Shown in pieces: positions 17,046 to 23,729 of a DNA stretch of 64,000 nt (positions are counted from its first letter, which is position 1; every line of letters starts with the position of its first letter). The stretch is from assembly GCA_017417585.1 (NCBI GenBank), contig JAFPYX010000026.1, positions 1-64,000 of the forward strand, written 5' to 3'. The notes beneath the pieces were generated by a model, which was not told the origin of the DNA, searched no databases, and saw only the letters and a program-made list of their open reading frames with translations. Made by a program: the position numbers and the translations under genes. This DNA is from Victivallales bacterium (GTDB taxonomy: Bacteria > Verrucomicrobiota > Lentisphaeria > Oligosphaerales > Oligosphaeraceae).

Positions 17046-17395
17046 CAAATCAAGATGACAATTCCAACGCCCCCTTTGCATCCCAGTGGAAGCGGGGGGA
17101 TTTCTACGACGATTACGCAATCCGCGATGCCAAGGACCGCGTGGTCGCCCGCCCGAACTGCAACCTGCCGGAAGCAAGGGATATTGCCGCGCTGCTTTCA
17201 CTTGCTCCGAAGCTGCTGAAATTCGTGTCGTACTTTGCCAGTTCCGATGGAGAGGCTGACCTGCACTTGCTTGACAAGTACACCGCAGGTCACGGAACTG
17301 AAATCCACAATGCGGCAACTGAACTCCTTGCGGAATTCAACAGGCGCCGCCGGCCCGAGTCCGCGGATTCCGCGCCGGAAACGCCCGGTTTTTAA
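17042..17395 (+). CDS. Phage protein of unknown function
   Basis: A 117-residue protein starting in an ATGA overlap with the previous gene. Its central part (GDFYDDYAIRDAKDRVVARPNCNLPEARDIAALLSLAPKLLKFV) resembles small phage proteins with a beta hairpin plus helix, but I cannot name them. The C-terminus is Arg/Pro-rich and disordered. A 74-base AT-rich gap follows. Confidence 0.6.
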   Translation: MTNQDDNSNAPFASQWKRGDFYDDYAIRDAKDRVVARPNCNLPEARDIAALLSLAPKLLKFVSYFASSDGEADLHLLDKYTAGHGTEIHNAATELLAEFNRRRRPESADSAPETPGF

Positions 17396-17469
17396 TTTTT
17401 CATGCTGTTTTTTTACACGAAACTGCAAAAAAGGCCACCCACACGGCCACAATCTGCGGGAGGATCACA

Positions 17470-17832
17470 ATGTCAAGCTACGATTTCGATTACGATTCCA
17501 ACCTTCTAGAGGATACGCTGGACGCGCTTAAGCAGCACGGGCACACGGTGGAGGATATCGAGGCCGTCGCCGGGGGCGATTGGCAGATTTCGGTCCCGAA
17601 ATTCCTGGAATTGGCAAAGAAGACCGACTACGACCCCGGCTATGGCATGGCGGAAATCACCGAGGATCTGGTGCTGCTGATGAAGGACGGCTCGTGGTAC
17701 AGTCGCCGCGAATACAATGGAAGCGAATGGTGGGCATTCAACCGCCGCCCGGATATCGCCGCCTTCCCCAACCGCGATGCCGATATCAAGCAACTCAAGG
17801 GGAATCCGTTCAAAGGCAAGAAGCAATCATAA
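17470..17832 (+). CDS. Phage protein of unknown function
   Basis: A 120-residue protein with GGGAGG 7 bases before the ATG. It is acidic at the N-terminus (SSYDFDYDSNLLEDTLDALKQHG) and has aromatic strands (DGSWYSRREYNGSEWWAFNRRP) that could form a small sheet. A Lys-rich end closes it. No family recognised. The promoter-like element before the ATPase gene lies right after its stop. Confidence 0.6.
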   Translation: MSSYDFDYDSNLLEDTLDALKQHGHTVEDIEAVAGGDWQISVPKFLELAKKTDYDPGYGMAEITEDLVLLMKDGSWYSRREYNGSEWWAFNRRPDIAAFPNRDADIKQLKGNPFKGKKQS

Positions 17833-17842
17833 CTGTCGCCGT

Positions 17843-17857
17843 TGTTCCATAAGATAG
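17843..17857 (+). promoter_or_regulatory. Recurrent phage promoter-like element, copy 3
   Basis: TGTTCCATAAGATAG ends 1 base before ATG 17859 of the half-ATPase gene. As with copy 2, a start 6-8 bases after the CATAAG box would make the message leaderless. Confidence 0.5.
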
Positions 17858-17858
17858 C

Positions 17859-18500
17859 ATGGATATCAAGCAACTCCAGCAAGGCCTCCGCGCGGCGGAG
17901 GATTCCTACCTTCTCCTGAAAAGCCGCCGCGAGGCGGCGATCAAGCATCTGGCGGAACTCGAGGCCGCCCGCGACGCGACCGTCCGCGATATCGACATCT
18001 GCGCCAAGGCGGTGGAATTCGTGGAGCAGGTCGCTACCGACGAGCGCCGGGGCGTCAAGGCCCGCGTCGAGGCGCTGGTCACCGAATGCCTCAAGGCGGT
18101 CTTCGACGATTCCTACGCGGTCGAGTTCGATTACGGGATGAAGCGCGCCCGCACCAGCGTCGAGGTCTACGCGATCCGCCGGTGCGAGGATGGGATGGTG
18201 GTCCGCCGCCAAATCGACGGCATTGGCGGGGGGCTGGCCGATGCCATTTCCCTCCCTCTTAAACTCATGGTCCTCCTGAACGACCCGGTTCTCGACCGGG
18301 TGCTGGTGGTGGACGAGCCGGGCAAGCACCTCTCCGCCGAGCACGTCCCGAAATTCGCCCAGTTCCTGCAGGCGATCGCCCGCCGCCTCGGCGTGCAGAT
18401 TATCATGAGCAGCCACCACACCAATATGGATGCCTACGCCGATAGCGTGAACGCCGTGGCGCTGGCGGGAAGCCAATCCGAAATCACTCGGGTTAAATAA
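17859..18500 (+). CDS. Half ABC/SMC-type ATPase (C-terminal lobe only)
   Basis: A 213-residue protein. Residues 10-75 form a coiled-coil-like helix. The rest is the C-terminal lobe of a Rad50/SbcC-like ATPase: signature GIGGGLADAI (121-130), Walker B RVLVVDEP (147-154) and H-loop SSHH (184-187). There is no Walker A lobe, and no gene in the window supplies one. Full members need both lobes for ATP hydrolysis, so this may pair with a protein outside the window, act as an ATPase regulator, or bind ATP without turnover. No Shine-Dalgarno site is seen; the start abuts the promoter-like element. Confidence 0.7.
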   Translation: MDIKQLQQGLRAAEDSYLLLKSRREAAIKHLAELEAARDATVRDIDICAKAVEFVEQVATDERRGVKARVEALVTECLKAVFDDSYAVEFDYGMKRARTSVEVYAIRRCEDGMVVRRQIDGIGGGLADAISLPLKLMVLLNDPVLDRVLVVDEPGKHLSAEHVPKFAQFLQAIARRLGVQIIMSSHHTNMDAYADSVNAVALAGSQSEITRVK

Positions 18501-18599
18501 TTGGCGACAAGATATACGGTTCAAGCCAACGCAATCATCCCGCTGGCATTGAAAAAACTTGTTGATGAACTCAACGCCCTTGAGGCAAAACTCGCCTAA
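18501..18599 (+). CDS. Possible 32-residue peptide gene
   Basis: A TTG immediately after the ATPase stop opens a 32-codon frame (MATRYTVQANAIIPLALKKL plus an acidic helix) that ends 18 bases before the next gene. The frame fills the gap exactly and the product is an amphipathic helix. It lacks its own ribosome site, so it would rely on translational coupling. Confidence 0.35.
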   Translation: MATRYTVQANAIIPLALKKLVDELNALEAKLA

Positions 18600-18617
18600 A
18601 GCAAGGAGAACAAGGAA

Positions 18618-18875
18618 ATGTTCGATAAAAGGAAAGTCGCCAAGGCGCTTGTGGGGATGGCAAGGAATATCATTGCCGGCCCGCAGCATTTTATCAACCG
18701 GAAATACGGCAATCCCCAGTCCTCCGCCGCCGCTATCCTGTCGGACATTGCCCTCTACGGCGACAGCTCCGGCTGGAGCGGTTCGGAACAGAGTTTTAAG
18801 GCGGTCGAGGCGATTCTAAAGAAATTCAACGTCGTGTATTACGATGATTTCAACGGCTCCTGGAAACTGAAATAA
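18618..18875 (+). CDS. Small phage protein with shared N-terminal leader
   Basis: An 85-residue protein with AAGGAGAACAAGG before the ATG. Residues 1-20 (MFDKRKVAKALVGMARNIIA) line up almost position by position with the start of the protein at 11333, although the rest differs. The remainder (SSAAAILSDIALYGDSSGWSGSEQSFKAVEAILKKFNVVYYDD) looks like a small helical domain. The leader is a candidate targeting or packaging signal; the body is unassigned. Confidence 0.7.
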   Translation: MFDKRKVAKALVGMARNIIAGPQHFINRKYGNPQSSAAAILSDIALYGDSSGWSGSEQSFKAVEAILKKFNVVYYDDFNGSWKLK

Positions 18876-18889
18876 TCCGCGCCGTAATT

Positions 18890-19204
18890 CTATTCTTCCT
18901 CGACCACGCCGAGGAAATCCATAGTCTCCGCGAACCAGCATTCCCGGCCATCGATATCGTACGGCCCCTTCTGGCAATCGACCGGGCATAGCACCACCTC
19001 GCCGGGGAGAACCTCGGCCTCCGCCCACTCGGATATCGCCAGTACCCGGCATTTTGCCTTCGGGGCCTTGGCGTTCTCCGGCAGCGCAATGCCGTCCTTT
19101 TCCTTATCGGCCTCAACGCGCTCCAGGAGCGCCCAGTCGCCCAGGGGGTTCAGCTCGCCGCCGGCGGCAAGCGTGAGGGTCAGTTTATCGCAGAATTCGC
19201 TCAT
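18890..19204 (-). CDS. Phage-encoded GroES-like co-chaperonin
   Basis: A 104-residue minus-strand protein with the Cpn10 layout: LGDWALLERVEADKEKDGIALPENAKA (first strand, mobile loop and GI-LP turn), KCRVLAISE, LPGEVVLCPVDCQKGPYDIDGRECWFAETMDFLGVVEE (C-terminal barrel). Normal GroES is about 95 residues. Phage co-chaperonins such as T4 gp31 cap host GroEL to help fold large capsid proteins; that role here is inferred. A GAGGAG site precedes the ATG. The upstream zinc-ribbon gene is 12 bases away in the same operon. No groEL gene is in the window. Confidence 0.8.
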   Translation of the reverse strand: MSEFCDKLTLTLAAGGELNPLGDWALLERVEADKEKDGIALPENAKAPKAKCRVLAISEWAEAEVLPGEVVLCPVDCQKGPYDIDGRECWFAETMDFLGVVEEE

Positions 19205-19216
19205 TGCTTTTCTCCT

Positions 19217-19558
19217 CTAGAGGGAATCTATCAGGGCGTCCATAAGGCCCGGCCCCGAGGTATCGATGGGATAGCGGAGAACCCACTCGTGGCTGAAGCA
19301 ATCCAGGCAAAGCCCGCCCCGCACCGGCCAATCGTTATCCTCCCGGCCGCAGATGGGGCATTTGACCCGGATGGTATCGCGTACCTCGAACGGCGGAAGC
19401 GCCCCCTTCCGGCCGGTGCCGTAAAGCGCCCACCACGCCCGGGCGATTATCGCGTCGATATCGTACCGGTGCCGGCGCCGCCATTTCAACCCCGCCCGCG
19501 TGGCGTTCTTCTCCGGGGAATCGTCTATGCTGTCCGTTTCTCGCATTGTTGTTTTCAT
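19217..19558 (-). CDS. Zinc-ribbon phage protein
   Basis: A 113-residue minus-strand protein with a CPIC...CLDC zinc ribbon (residues 67-70 and 84-87) after a basic helix (GLKWRRRHRYDIDAIIARAWWALYGTGRKG). The start at 19558 follows GGAAAGG closely; a second ATG at 19546 is possible. It is first in an operon with the co-chaperonin. The aromatic/basic helix and ribbon suggest nucleic-acid binding, but the family is unknown. Confidence 0.65.
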   Translation of the reverse strand: MKTTMRETDSIDDSPEKNATRAGLKWRRRHRYDIDAIIARAWWALYGTGRKGALPPFEVRDTIRVKCPICGREDNDWPVRGGLCLDCFSHEWVLRYPIDTSGPGLMDALIDSL

Positions 19559-19563
19559 TGCCT

Positions 19564-19576
19564 TTCCATAATATGG
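19564..19576. promoter_or_regulatory. Recurrent palindromic element between divergent genes
   Basis: TTCCATAATATGG, identical in core to copy 1, lies 6 bases from the minus-strand zinc-ribbon start and about 37-64 bases before the + strand gene. CCATAATATGG is almost palindromic, so it could work as a promoter in either direction or as an operator. Confidence 0.45.
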
Positions 19577-19612
19577 GACAGGCGATTCCCGCCCGACGTT
19601 ATTTGCGGGAAG

Positions 19613-19909
19613 ATGCATAGAGAGAGTTTCAACACGCGAATGGCAACGACTATCAGCACAAAGGATTCCGAGGAGGCTGCCTTCCTCTGGACGCTGGACG
19701 ACCGGTTCACCATGACCGGGACCGATATCACCAGCAATTTCGGCCGCGCCATTGTCTGGTTCAAGTTCGCCACCGACCTGACCGAGGAGGCGGTGGCCGG
19801 CCTCCGGGCGGACTACGCCGCCGGGCGGATGCTGGTCGAACCCCGCAAATACGCCTACCGCCGGGCCGAGGTGCGCAACATAATCCTCAACACCCGCCGG
19901 ATGACCTGA
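19613..19909 (+). CDS. Small phage protein of unknown function
   Basis: A 98-residue protein if ATG 19613 is used (GCGGGA just upstream), or 89 residues from ATG 19640 (GAGAGAG 13 bases upstream). It is an alpha/beta protein (FLWTLDDRFTMTGTDITSNFGRAIVWFKF) ending in a basic helix (EVRNIILNTRRM). It is transcribed away from the zinc-ribbon/GroES pair. No family recognised. Confidence 0.55.
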   Translation: MHRESFNTRMATTISTKDSEEAAFLWTLDDRFTMTGTDITSNFGRAIVWFKFATDLTEEAVAGLRADYAAGRMLVEPRKYAYRRAEVRNIILNTRRMT

Positions 19910-19970
19910 TTTCCCGCCCTTGGCGGCCGGGCGTGGTTTGGCCGCCGCCACCCAATAGTAGCAAGGTAAC

Positions 19971-20648
19971 ATGAAAGAAATCTACGAGGCAAAAGCGAAC
20001 ATCAACCTCCCGTCGCTTGGGAGCACCCTCAGCAAAGGAAGCCGAGTGGAACTCGAGGATGGCGTCCTCACCGCAATGGGGCAGCGCGTGGCGCCCGGCC
20101 CCGATTTCCAGATTCTGGTCCGCCACAACCTGCTTGTTCCGCTAACTACAAAGCAGGCCGCCGCCCCGGAGCAGGTGGCCGCGCCAAAGACCCGGCCCCG
20201 CTACCAGCGCGAGAAACTGCCCGTCACCACCGCCGACGATACCATCGTCAAGGAGGTGGCCGTCCGCGGGCGCAAGACCCAGGATCAGCATATTGTCGAC
20301 TACGAGAATGGCACGGACCGCTCGGCGGAGAACGAACGCCGCATCCGCGGAATGAAGGTCGACGAGACCATCAGCCGCGATATCCCGCCCCGCGGCGGAG
20401 CCGCCAAGACCGCCGGGCAGGAGGCCACCCAGGCCGAGCCGGTAAAGCGTCTCGCCCCCAAGCACCCCGTGGACGAGGCCGCCCGCGCCGCCCGCATCCA
20501 GGAATTGGCAAAGGCATCGGGGGAAGCCCCGAAGGCTGCGAAACCCGCCGCAAAGGCGGTCAAGGCCGCGTCGCCCGCGGCAAAGGCGGAGAAGGCGGCC
20601 AAGCCTGCCAAGAAGGCCGAGAAACCCGCCAAGAAGGAGGGCAAGTAG
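19971..20648 (+). CDS. Phage protein with histone H1-like tail
   Basis: A 225-residue protein. Residues 1-60 form a small beta-rich domain (PSLGSTLSKGSRVELEDGVLTAMGQRV). The middle is charged. The last 65 residues are Lys/Ala/Pro repeats (KAAKPAAKAVKAA and similar), like eukaryotic histone H1 or bacterial H1-like proteins. The tail should bind DNA or RNA. The start has AGCAAGGTA before the ATG. A comparable tail ends the small gene at 2232-2555. The next gene follows after 1 base. Confidence 0.65.
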   Translation: MKEIYEAKANINLPSLGSTLSKGSRVELEDGVLTAMGQRVAPGPDFQILVRHNLLVPLTTKQAAAPEQVAAPKTRPRYQREKLPVTTADDTIVKEVAVRGRKTQDQHIVDYENGTDRSAENERRIRGMKVDETISRDIPPRGGAAKTAGQEATQAEPVKRLAPKHPVDEAARAARIQELAKASGEAPKAAKPAAKAVKAASPAAKAEKAAKPAKKAEKPAKKEGK

Positions 20649-20649
20649 C

Positions 20650-20919
20650 ATGGCCGCCCGCTACGATTTCGAACGGGAGGATGGCGAAATAATCGAAATG
20701 CTCTTCCCGTTCGGAAAATGCCCCCCGGAAATCACCTGCCCGGATGGCGTGAAGGCCCATCGCCTCTACGCCGCCCCGGGCATTGGCTGGAAGGCGGGGC
20801 AGGAGCCGCCCTCGGTGCTTGCCCAGCAGCGCGAGGCCCGCACCCGCGACAATATCAATGCGGGAAACCGCGGACGGGATTCCTGGCGGGAGCGGCTCCC
20901 CAAGCGGGTCACGCCCTAA
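20650..20919 (+). CDS. FmdB-like small protein lacking most zinc ligands
   Basis: An 89-residue protein whose first half (YDFEREDGEIIEMLFPFGKCPPEITCPDG...HRLYAAPGIG) follows the pattern of FmdB-type zinc-ribbon proteins (Y-F-C--C, P-I-CP-C, R--S-P). The first CxxC is replaced by Arg-Glu-Asp, so metal binding is doubtful. The C-terminus is basic and disordered. It overlaps the convergent sigma-like gene by 11 bases. The family match is from pattern memory and modest. Confidence 0.55.
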   Translation: MAARYDFEREDGEIIEMLFPFGKCPPEITCPDGVKAHRLYAAPGIGWKAGQEPPSVLAQQREARTRDNINAGNRGRDSWRERLPKRVTP

Positions 20920-21499
20920 TCCCGTCGGCCCGGTAGATTTCTCGGATGGTGGCGCGCAAATCGGCCAGATAGCGGCAGTAGGCGGTATTGGCGGTGGTCG
21001 GGGCGATGCCCGCCCGTTTAGCCGTCTCCGCCGCCGAAAGCCCCTGCTCCCAGCGGAGGGCGAACACCCGGCGCGCCAATTCTCCCCGCCGGGCATCCAC
21101 CGCCTTGCGGGCGGCGGCAAGGAGCCTGTCCGCGTCCTCCGCCCCGATGCGGGCGGCGATATCGGGTGCATCGGCGGCGTAGGCTTCCAGGATGCAATCC
21201 TCCACCGGGATGGGGTGCTTCTTGCGGAACCGGGCAAGGCAGTAGTTCTTCACCATCCGCGCCAGATAGGCGGGGAACGGTGCCACCGCCGGGTTGTAGG
21301 AAATGCCCGTCCCGCCGAATATCTTCAGGGCAATCCGGTCGGCGATGTCCATCTCCTCATCGTATACCCCGAACTGGTGGCAGTAGGCGGTTATCAGCCT
21401 TCCGTACAATTCAAGAAACTGGCTGATATTTATCTGGCTGAAATCCGGGCGTCCCAAATCGAAGCCCGCCGGTGCCCAATCGCACTGTGTGGTCTGCAT
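20909..21499 (-). CDS. Phage RNA polymerase sigma-70-like (ECF-type) factor
   Basis: A 196-residue minus-strand protein with a two-domain sigma layout. Residues 25-95 resemble region 2 (FLELYGRLITAYCHQFG, EEMDIADRIALKIFGG, FPAYLARMVKNYCLARFRKKH). Residues 140-190 resemble region 4 (RVFALRWEQGLSAAETAKRAGIAPTTANTAYCRYLADLRATI), a helix-turn-helix. Region 3 is absent, as in ECF factors. It could direct host polymerase to phage promoters; the repeated TGTTCCATA element is a natural candidate target, but this is untested. Confidence 0.7.
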   Translation of the reverse strand: MQTTQCDWAPAGFDLGRPDFSQINISQFLELYGRLITAYCHQFGVYDEEMDIADRIALKIFGGTGISYNPAVAPFPAYLARMVKNYCLARFRKKHPIPVEDCILEAYAADAPDIAARIGAEDADRLLAAARKAVDARRGELARRVFALRWEQGLSAAETAKRAGIAPTTANTAYCRYLADLRATIREIYRADGIRA

Positions 21500-21610
21500 T
21501 CTACGGTTCCTTCCCTTTGCGGGGCATTGTGTTAGAACTTGGCGTCGCCTTATTCGGCTCTGCCGTCACTATAGCGCATGACCCGGCGGAAATCCGCGGA
21601 ACACGCGAAA
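21500..21610. other. Spacer upstream of the sigma-like gene
   Basis: This 111-base spacer separates two minus-strand genes and should hold the promoter of the sigma-like gene. AT-rich patches (TTATGGCATATTTTTTGATGA near 21611) are present, but I cannot fix a -35/-10 pair. Confidence 0.3.
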
Positions 21611-21991
21611 TTATGGCATATTTTTTGATGATGTTTCCGAATTGTCGGGGAAATCCCCGCCCTCGGCGAGAATGTATTCCAGAACCCGCAGGTTTAGGTA
21701 GCGGACCGCCCGGCCGATTTTCCGGCGGGGGATTTTGATTTGCCCCCGCTTTTCCAGCATTAGGAAATTGTCGGGGGTGAGGCCGAGCATCCCCGCCGCC
21801 TCCTCCCGGGTGATAAGCCGGGGGGCGACGGACGGCATCAACTCGCCCTGCCGCGAGAGGCGTTTCAGATTGAGGAGGATGGTCTGGTATTCCGGGTTGG
21901 GGATGAGGCCCGCCTCCATCAGCGGCTTTGCCACCCTGCCTATCAACTGGACGCTCTGCATGGTCACGGGGACCGTTGGATTCTGATTCAT
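21611..21991 (-). CDS. Excisionase/MerR-like HTH protein
   Basis: A 126-residue minus-strand protein. Residues 58-108 (RLITREEAAGMLGLTPDNFLMLEKRGQIKIPRRKIGRAVRYLNLRVLEYI) are a clear small winged HTH of the AlpA/excisionase type. The first 55 residues are helical. ATG 21991 is preceded by GAAGGAG and AAAGG. Its place beside the presumed attachment site fits an excision or lysogeny-control role. No integrase gene is in the window; it may lie at the other prophage end. Confidence 0.7.
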   Translation of the reverse strand: MNQNPTVPVTMQSVQLIGRVAKPLMEAGLIPNPEYQTILLNLKRLSRQGELMPSVAPRLITREEAAGMLGLTPDNFLMLEKRGQIKIPRRKIGRAVRYLNLRVLEYILAEGGDFPDNSETSSKNMP

Positions 21992-22495
21992 TTGCCTTTC
22001 GCTCCTTCGGGAAATCCGCAACAAGAAAACGCGCGATGGATTTCGCGCGGATTCCATATTAAGGAGCACAACCGCGAGAGAGAAAGGCCGTGGACGGAGT
22101 AATAACCCCGCCCGCGGCCGGTGCAAGGCAATTGCCCCGGTGCAATCGGAATGGTCGAATGGCGTTTCCAGATCGGGAATGCTTCGGATGGGTATCTCGC
22201 CCCGTACATACGGCCGGAATCGGTTTTCGCGAAAAAAATGCCGCGGCGGCGTAATAATTTTTTTTGCCGGCGATATATTTTCCAGCGGTCCCGGCAATGA
22301 GGCATGGTTCCAATTGGGGAATCCCTTGGCGTTCCTAAACGCCGCCGGGACGGGAAACGCCTCCATGAACGCCCCCGGATTTGCTTGCCGTTTGCTTGCC
22401 GTTCTTGCCGTCCGCTTGCCGTTTTTGGCGGGTATGCGTTTCCCCACCGGCATACCCCGAAATAGCCAACAAACGCCGTTTTGCTAATAGGTTAA
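21992..22495. other. Non-coding right end of the prophage
   Basis: About 500 bases without a convincing gene. It holds a GCGCGA/TCGCGC inverted repeat (22031-22048), a TTCCATATTAAGG variant of the recurrent element (22052-22064), AT-rich runs near 22226-22275, and the phased repeats described separately. This looks like a control or recombination region between the HTH gene and the attachment site. Confidence 0.5.
22383..22423 (+). repeat. Helically phased direct repeats
   Basis: Four copies of CTTGCCGT, three of them as GCTTGCCGTT, occur at 22383, 22394, 22404 and 22414. Spacing is 11, 10 and 10 bases, so all sit on one face of the helix. They lie about 110 bases from the tRNA-like attachment site and could be integrase arm sites, excisionase sites or iterons. 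Confidence 0.7.
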
Positions 22496-22550
22496 GTGGC
22501 GTGCCTACGCAGGGCGGCGCTTTTTTCCATGCGCCCTGCCTCTCCGCCAC
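22496..22550. other. Probable attachment site: tRNA-Ser-like 3' end within an inverted repeat
   Basis: CCCTGCCTCTCCGCCA (22534-22549) matches the 3' end expected of a tRNA-Ser gene: acceptor strand CCTCTCC, discriminator G, then CCA. The T-loop and the rest of a tRNA are missing upstream, so this is a fragment, as left by integration into a tRNA 3' end. The fragment forms the right arm of an inverted repeat (GTGGCG 22496-22501 with CGCCAC 22545-22550; GCAGGGC arms inside). I take it as the right prophage boundary. Confidence 0.6.
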
Positions 22551-22587
22551 TTTTTACTGGAACCAAGCAAGATATGAATAGAACAAG

Positions 22588-22609
22588 GGACGCTTCGGCG
22601 TCCTTTTTT
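22588..22609 (+). terminator. Strong terminator, probably of the interrupted tRNA gene
   Basis: A GGACGC-TTCG-GCGTCC hairpin with a UUCG tetraloop is followed by T6. It lies 38 bases after the tRNA-like CCA end and before any host gene, as expected for the native terminator of the tRNA gene. Confidence 0.9.
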
Positions 22610-22768
22610 ATTGTCGTTTCGGGGCAATAATGCCGATAGCTTCCGTCTACCTATACATGAAGTCCACGCCAGCCCTTACCCCTTCGACATAGCCAAAGTC
22701 CTTCTGTAGCGCCGCAATCTTCGGGTTCAAAAAAGCATGATAATGGACAAATTTGGTTATTTTTGAAG

Positions 22769-22796
22769 TTGAAATTTCAGCAAAAAGAGATATATT
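22769..22796 (+). promoter_or_regulatory. Sigma-70-type promoter
   Basis: TTGAAA (22769-22774) and TATATT (22791-22796) are 16 bases apart in an AT-rich stretch 67 bases before the sorting-signal protein gene. This is the first host promoter to the right of the prophage. Confidence 0.55.
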
Positions 22797-22862
22797 AAGC
22801 AAGTTTGATTTTTCTTGTGTTTTTACTCTGGTTTCGTTAATCATCAAAAATTTTTTAATTCA

Positions 22863-23666
22863 ATGAAAGTATATCAAAGACTTTCGCTACGGCTTGCACT
22901 TTTCGTGGTGGTCTTCGCAGTGTCGGTGTTTGCCGGCATCGTCGGAGACTATTATCAATATGATGCCAGTTCCTTCAAGGGCGAACAACACAGTGAGCAG
23001 CCTTGGCTGGGTGCGCAGATGATCTCGATGCACGTCACGGGCGGAAACAGCGTCTGGCTGGCGAACTACATCAACAGCTGGTACTGGCCGACGCCGGTTC
23101 CAGATCTGAACGGCACCGCCTACCAGATGGGCGCCGGTCAATATGGCTACCTTCTGAAGAGTGAGCTCCAGGGGGTCAATCCTGGTTCCGACTACAGCAA
23201 CCTCATCCACTGGTCGGACGGCAAGACCAAGGAAATCACCTATACTGACAACAATGGCCATACCAACCCCACGACTGCCTACTATCTCGACTACTTCGGC
23301 AAGGACGATGACATCTACTTCGTCATGACTTCGCTGGCCGAAGACGATCCCAACGGTGTCGGCGAGGTGGTGGATTCGTTCCAGTATGTGAACGACAGGA
23401 ACAAGGTAACCGAGATGTACAACCCCGACACGGTGCTGACCTCCCGTCTGGATGCCACAACCGACATCGGTGGCAATGTCCGCATCAACTTCGGACTCGG
23501 CGCACACGATATTCGTCGTGAGTTCGTTGCGGTCTGGTCGGAAGGCGACTATGACGGCAATACGCCGGAACCTCCTTCGGGGCAGCCGCTTCCTGGCGCG
23601 ATGATCGCAGGGGTTCTTTCGCTGGGCACCGTCCTCTTGGGCAAGCGCCTTCGCCGCCGCAGCTAG
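22863..23666 (+). CDS. Exported protein with PLPG-type C-terminal sorting signal
   Basis: A 267-residue protein. An N-terminal signal peptide (LALFVVVFAVSVFAG, about 10-24) is followed by a beta-rich body of about 200 residues. A Pro-rich spacer (TPEPPSGQPLPG) then leads into a hydrophobic helix (AMIAGVLSLGTVLLG) and a basic end (KRLRRRS). This three-part tail is the PEP-CTERM/VPLPA-CTERM design that exosortases recognise. ATG 22863 was chosen because it begins the signal peptide. An exosortase lies three genes downstream, so this is a likely substrate. Role of the mature body unknown. Confidence 0.75.
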   Translation: MKVYQRLSLRLALFVVVFAVSVFAGIVGDYYQYDASSFKGEQHSEQPWLGAQMISMHVTGGNSVWLANYINSWYWPTPVPDLNGTAYQMGAGQYGYLLKSELQGVNPGSDYSNLIHWSDGKTKEITYTDNNGHTNPTTAYYLDYFGKDDDIYFVMTSLAEDDPNGVGEVVDSFQYVNDRNKVTEMYNPDTVLTSRLDATTDIGGNVRINFGLGAHDIRREFVAVWSEGDYDGNTPEPPSGQPLPGAMIAGVLSLGTVLLGKRLRRRS

Positions 23667-23683
23667 TGTATGATTTCGAGTAG

Positions 23684-23729
23684 AAAGCCGACGGCTTCTG
23701 AAAACAGAATGCCGTCGGCTTTTCTTTTT
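23684..23729 (+). terminator. Strong rho-independent terminator
   Basis: A 12-base stem (AAAGCCGACGGC with GCCGTCGGCTTT) closes a 15-base loop and runs into TTTTCTTTTT. It ends the transcript of the sorting-signal gene and separates it from the exosortase operon. Confidence 0.9.

Noticed and set aside
22335-22550. 71-codon minus-strand frame over the attachment region
   Set aside because: It runs across the tRNA-like end and the phased repeats, and its sequence is what such DNA gives when translated.
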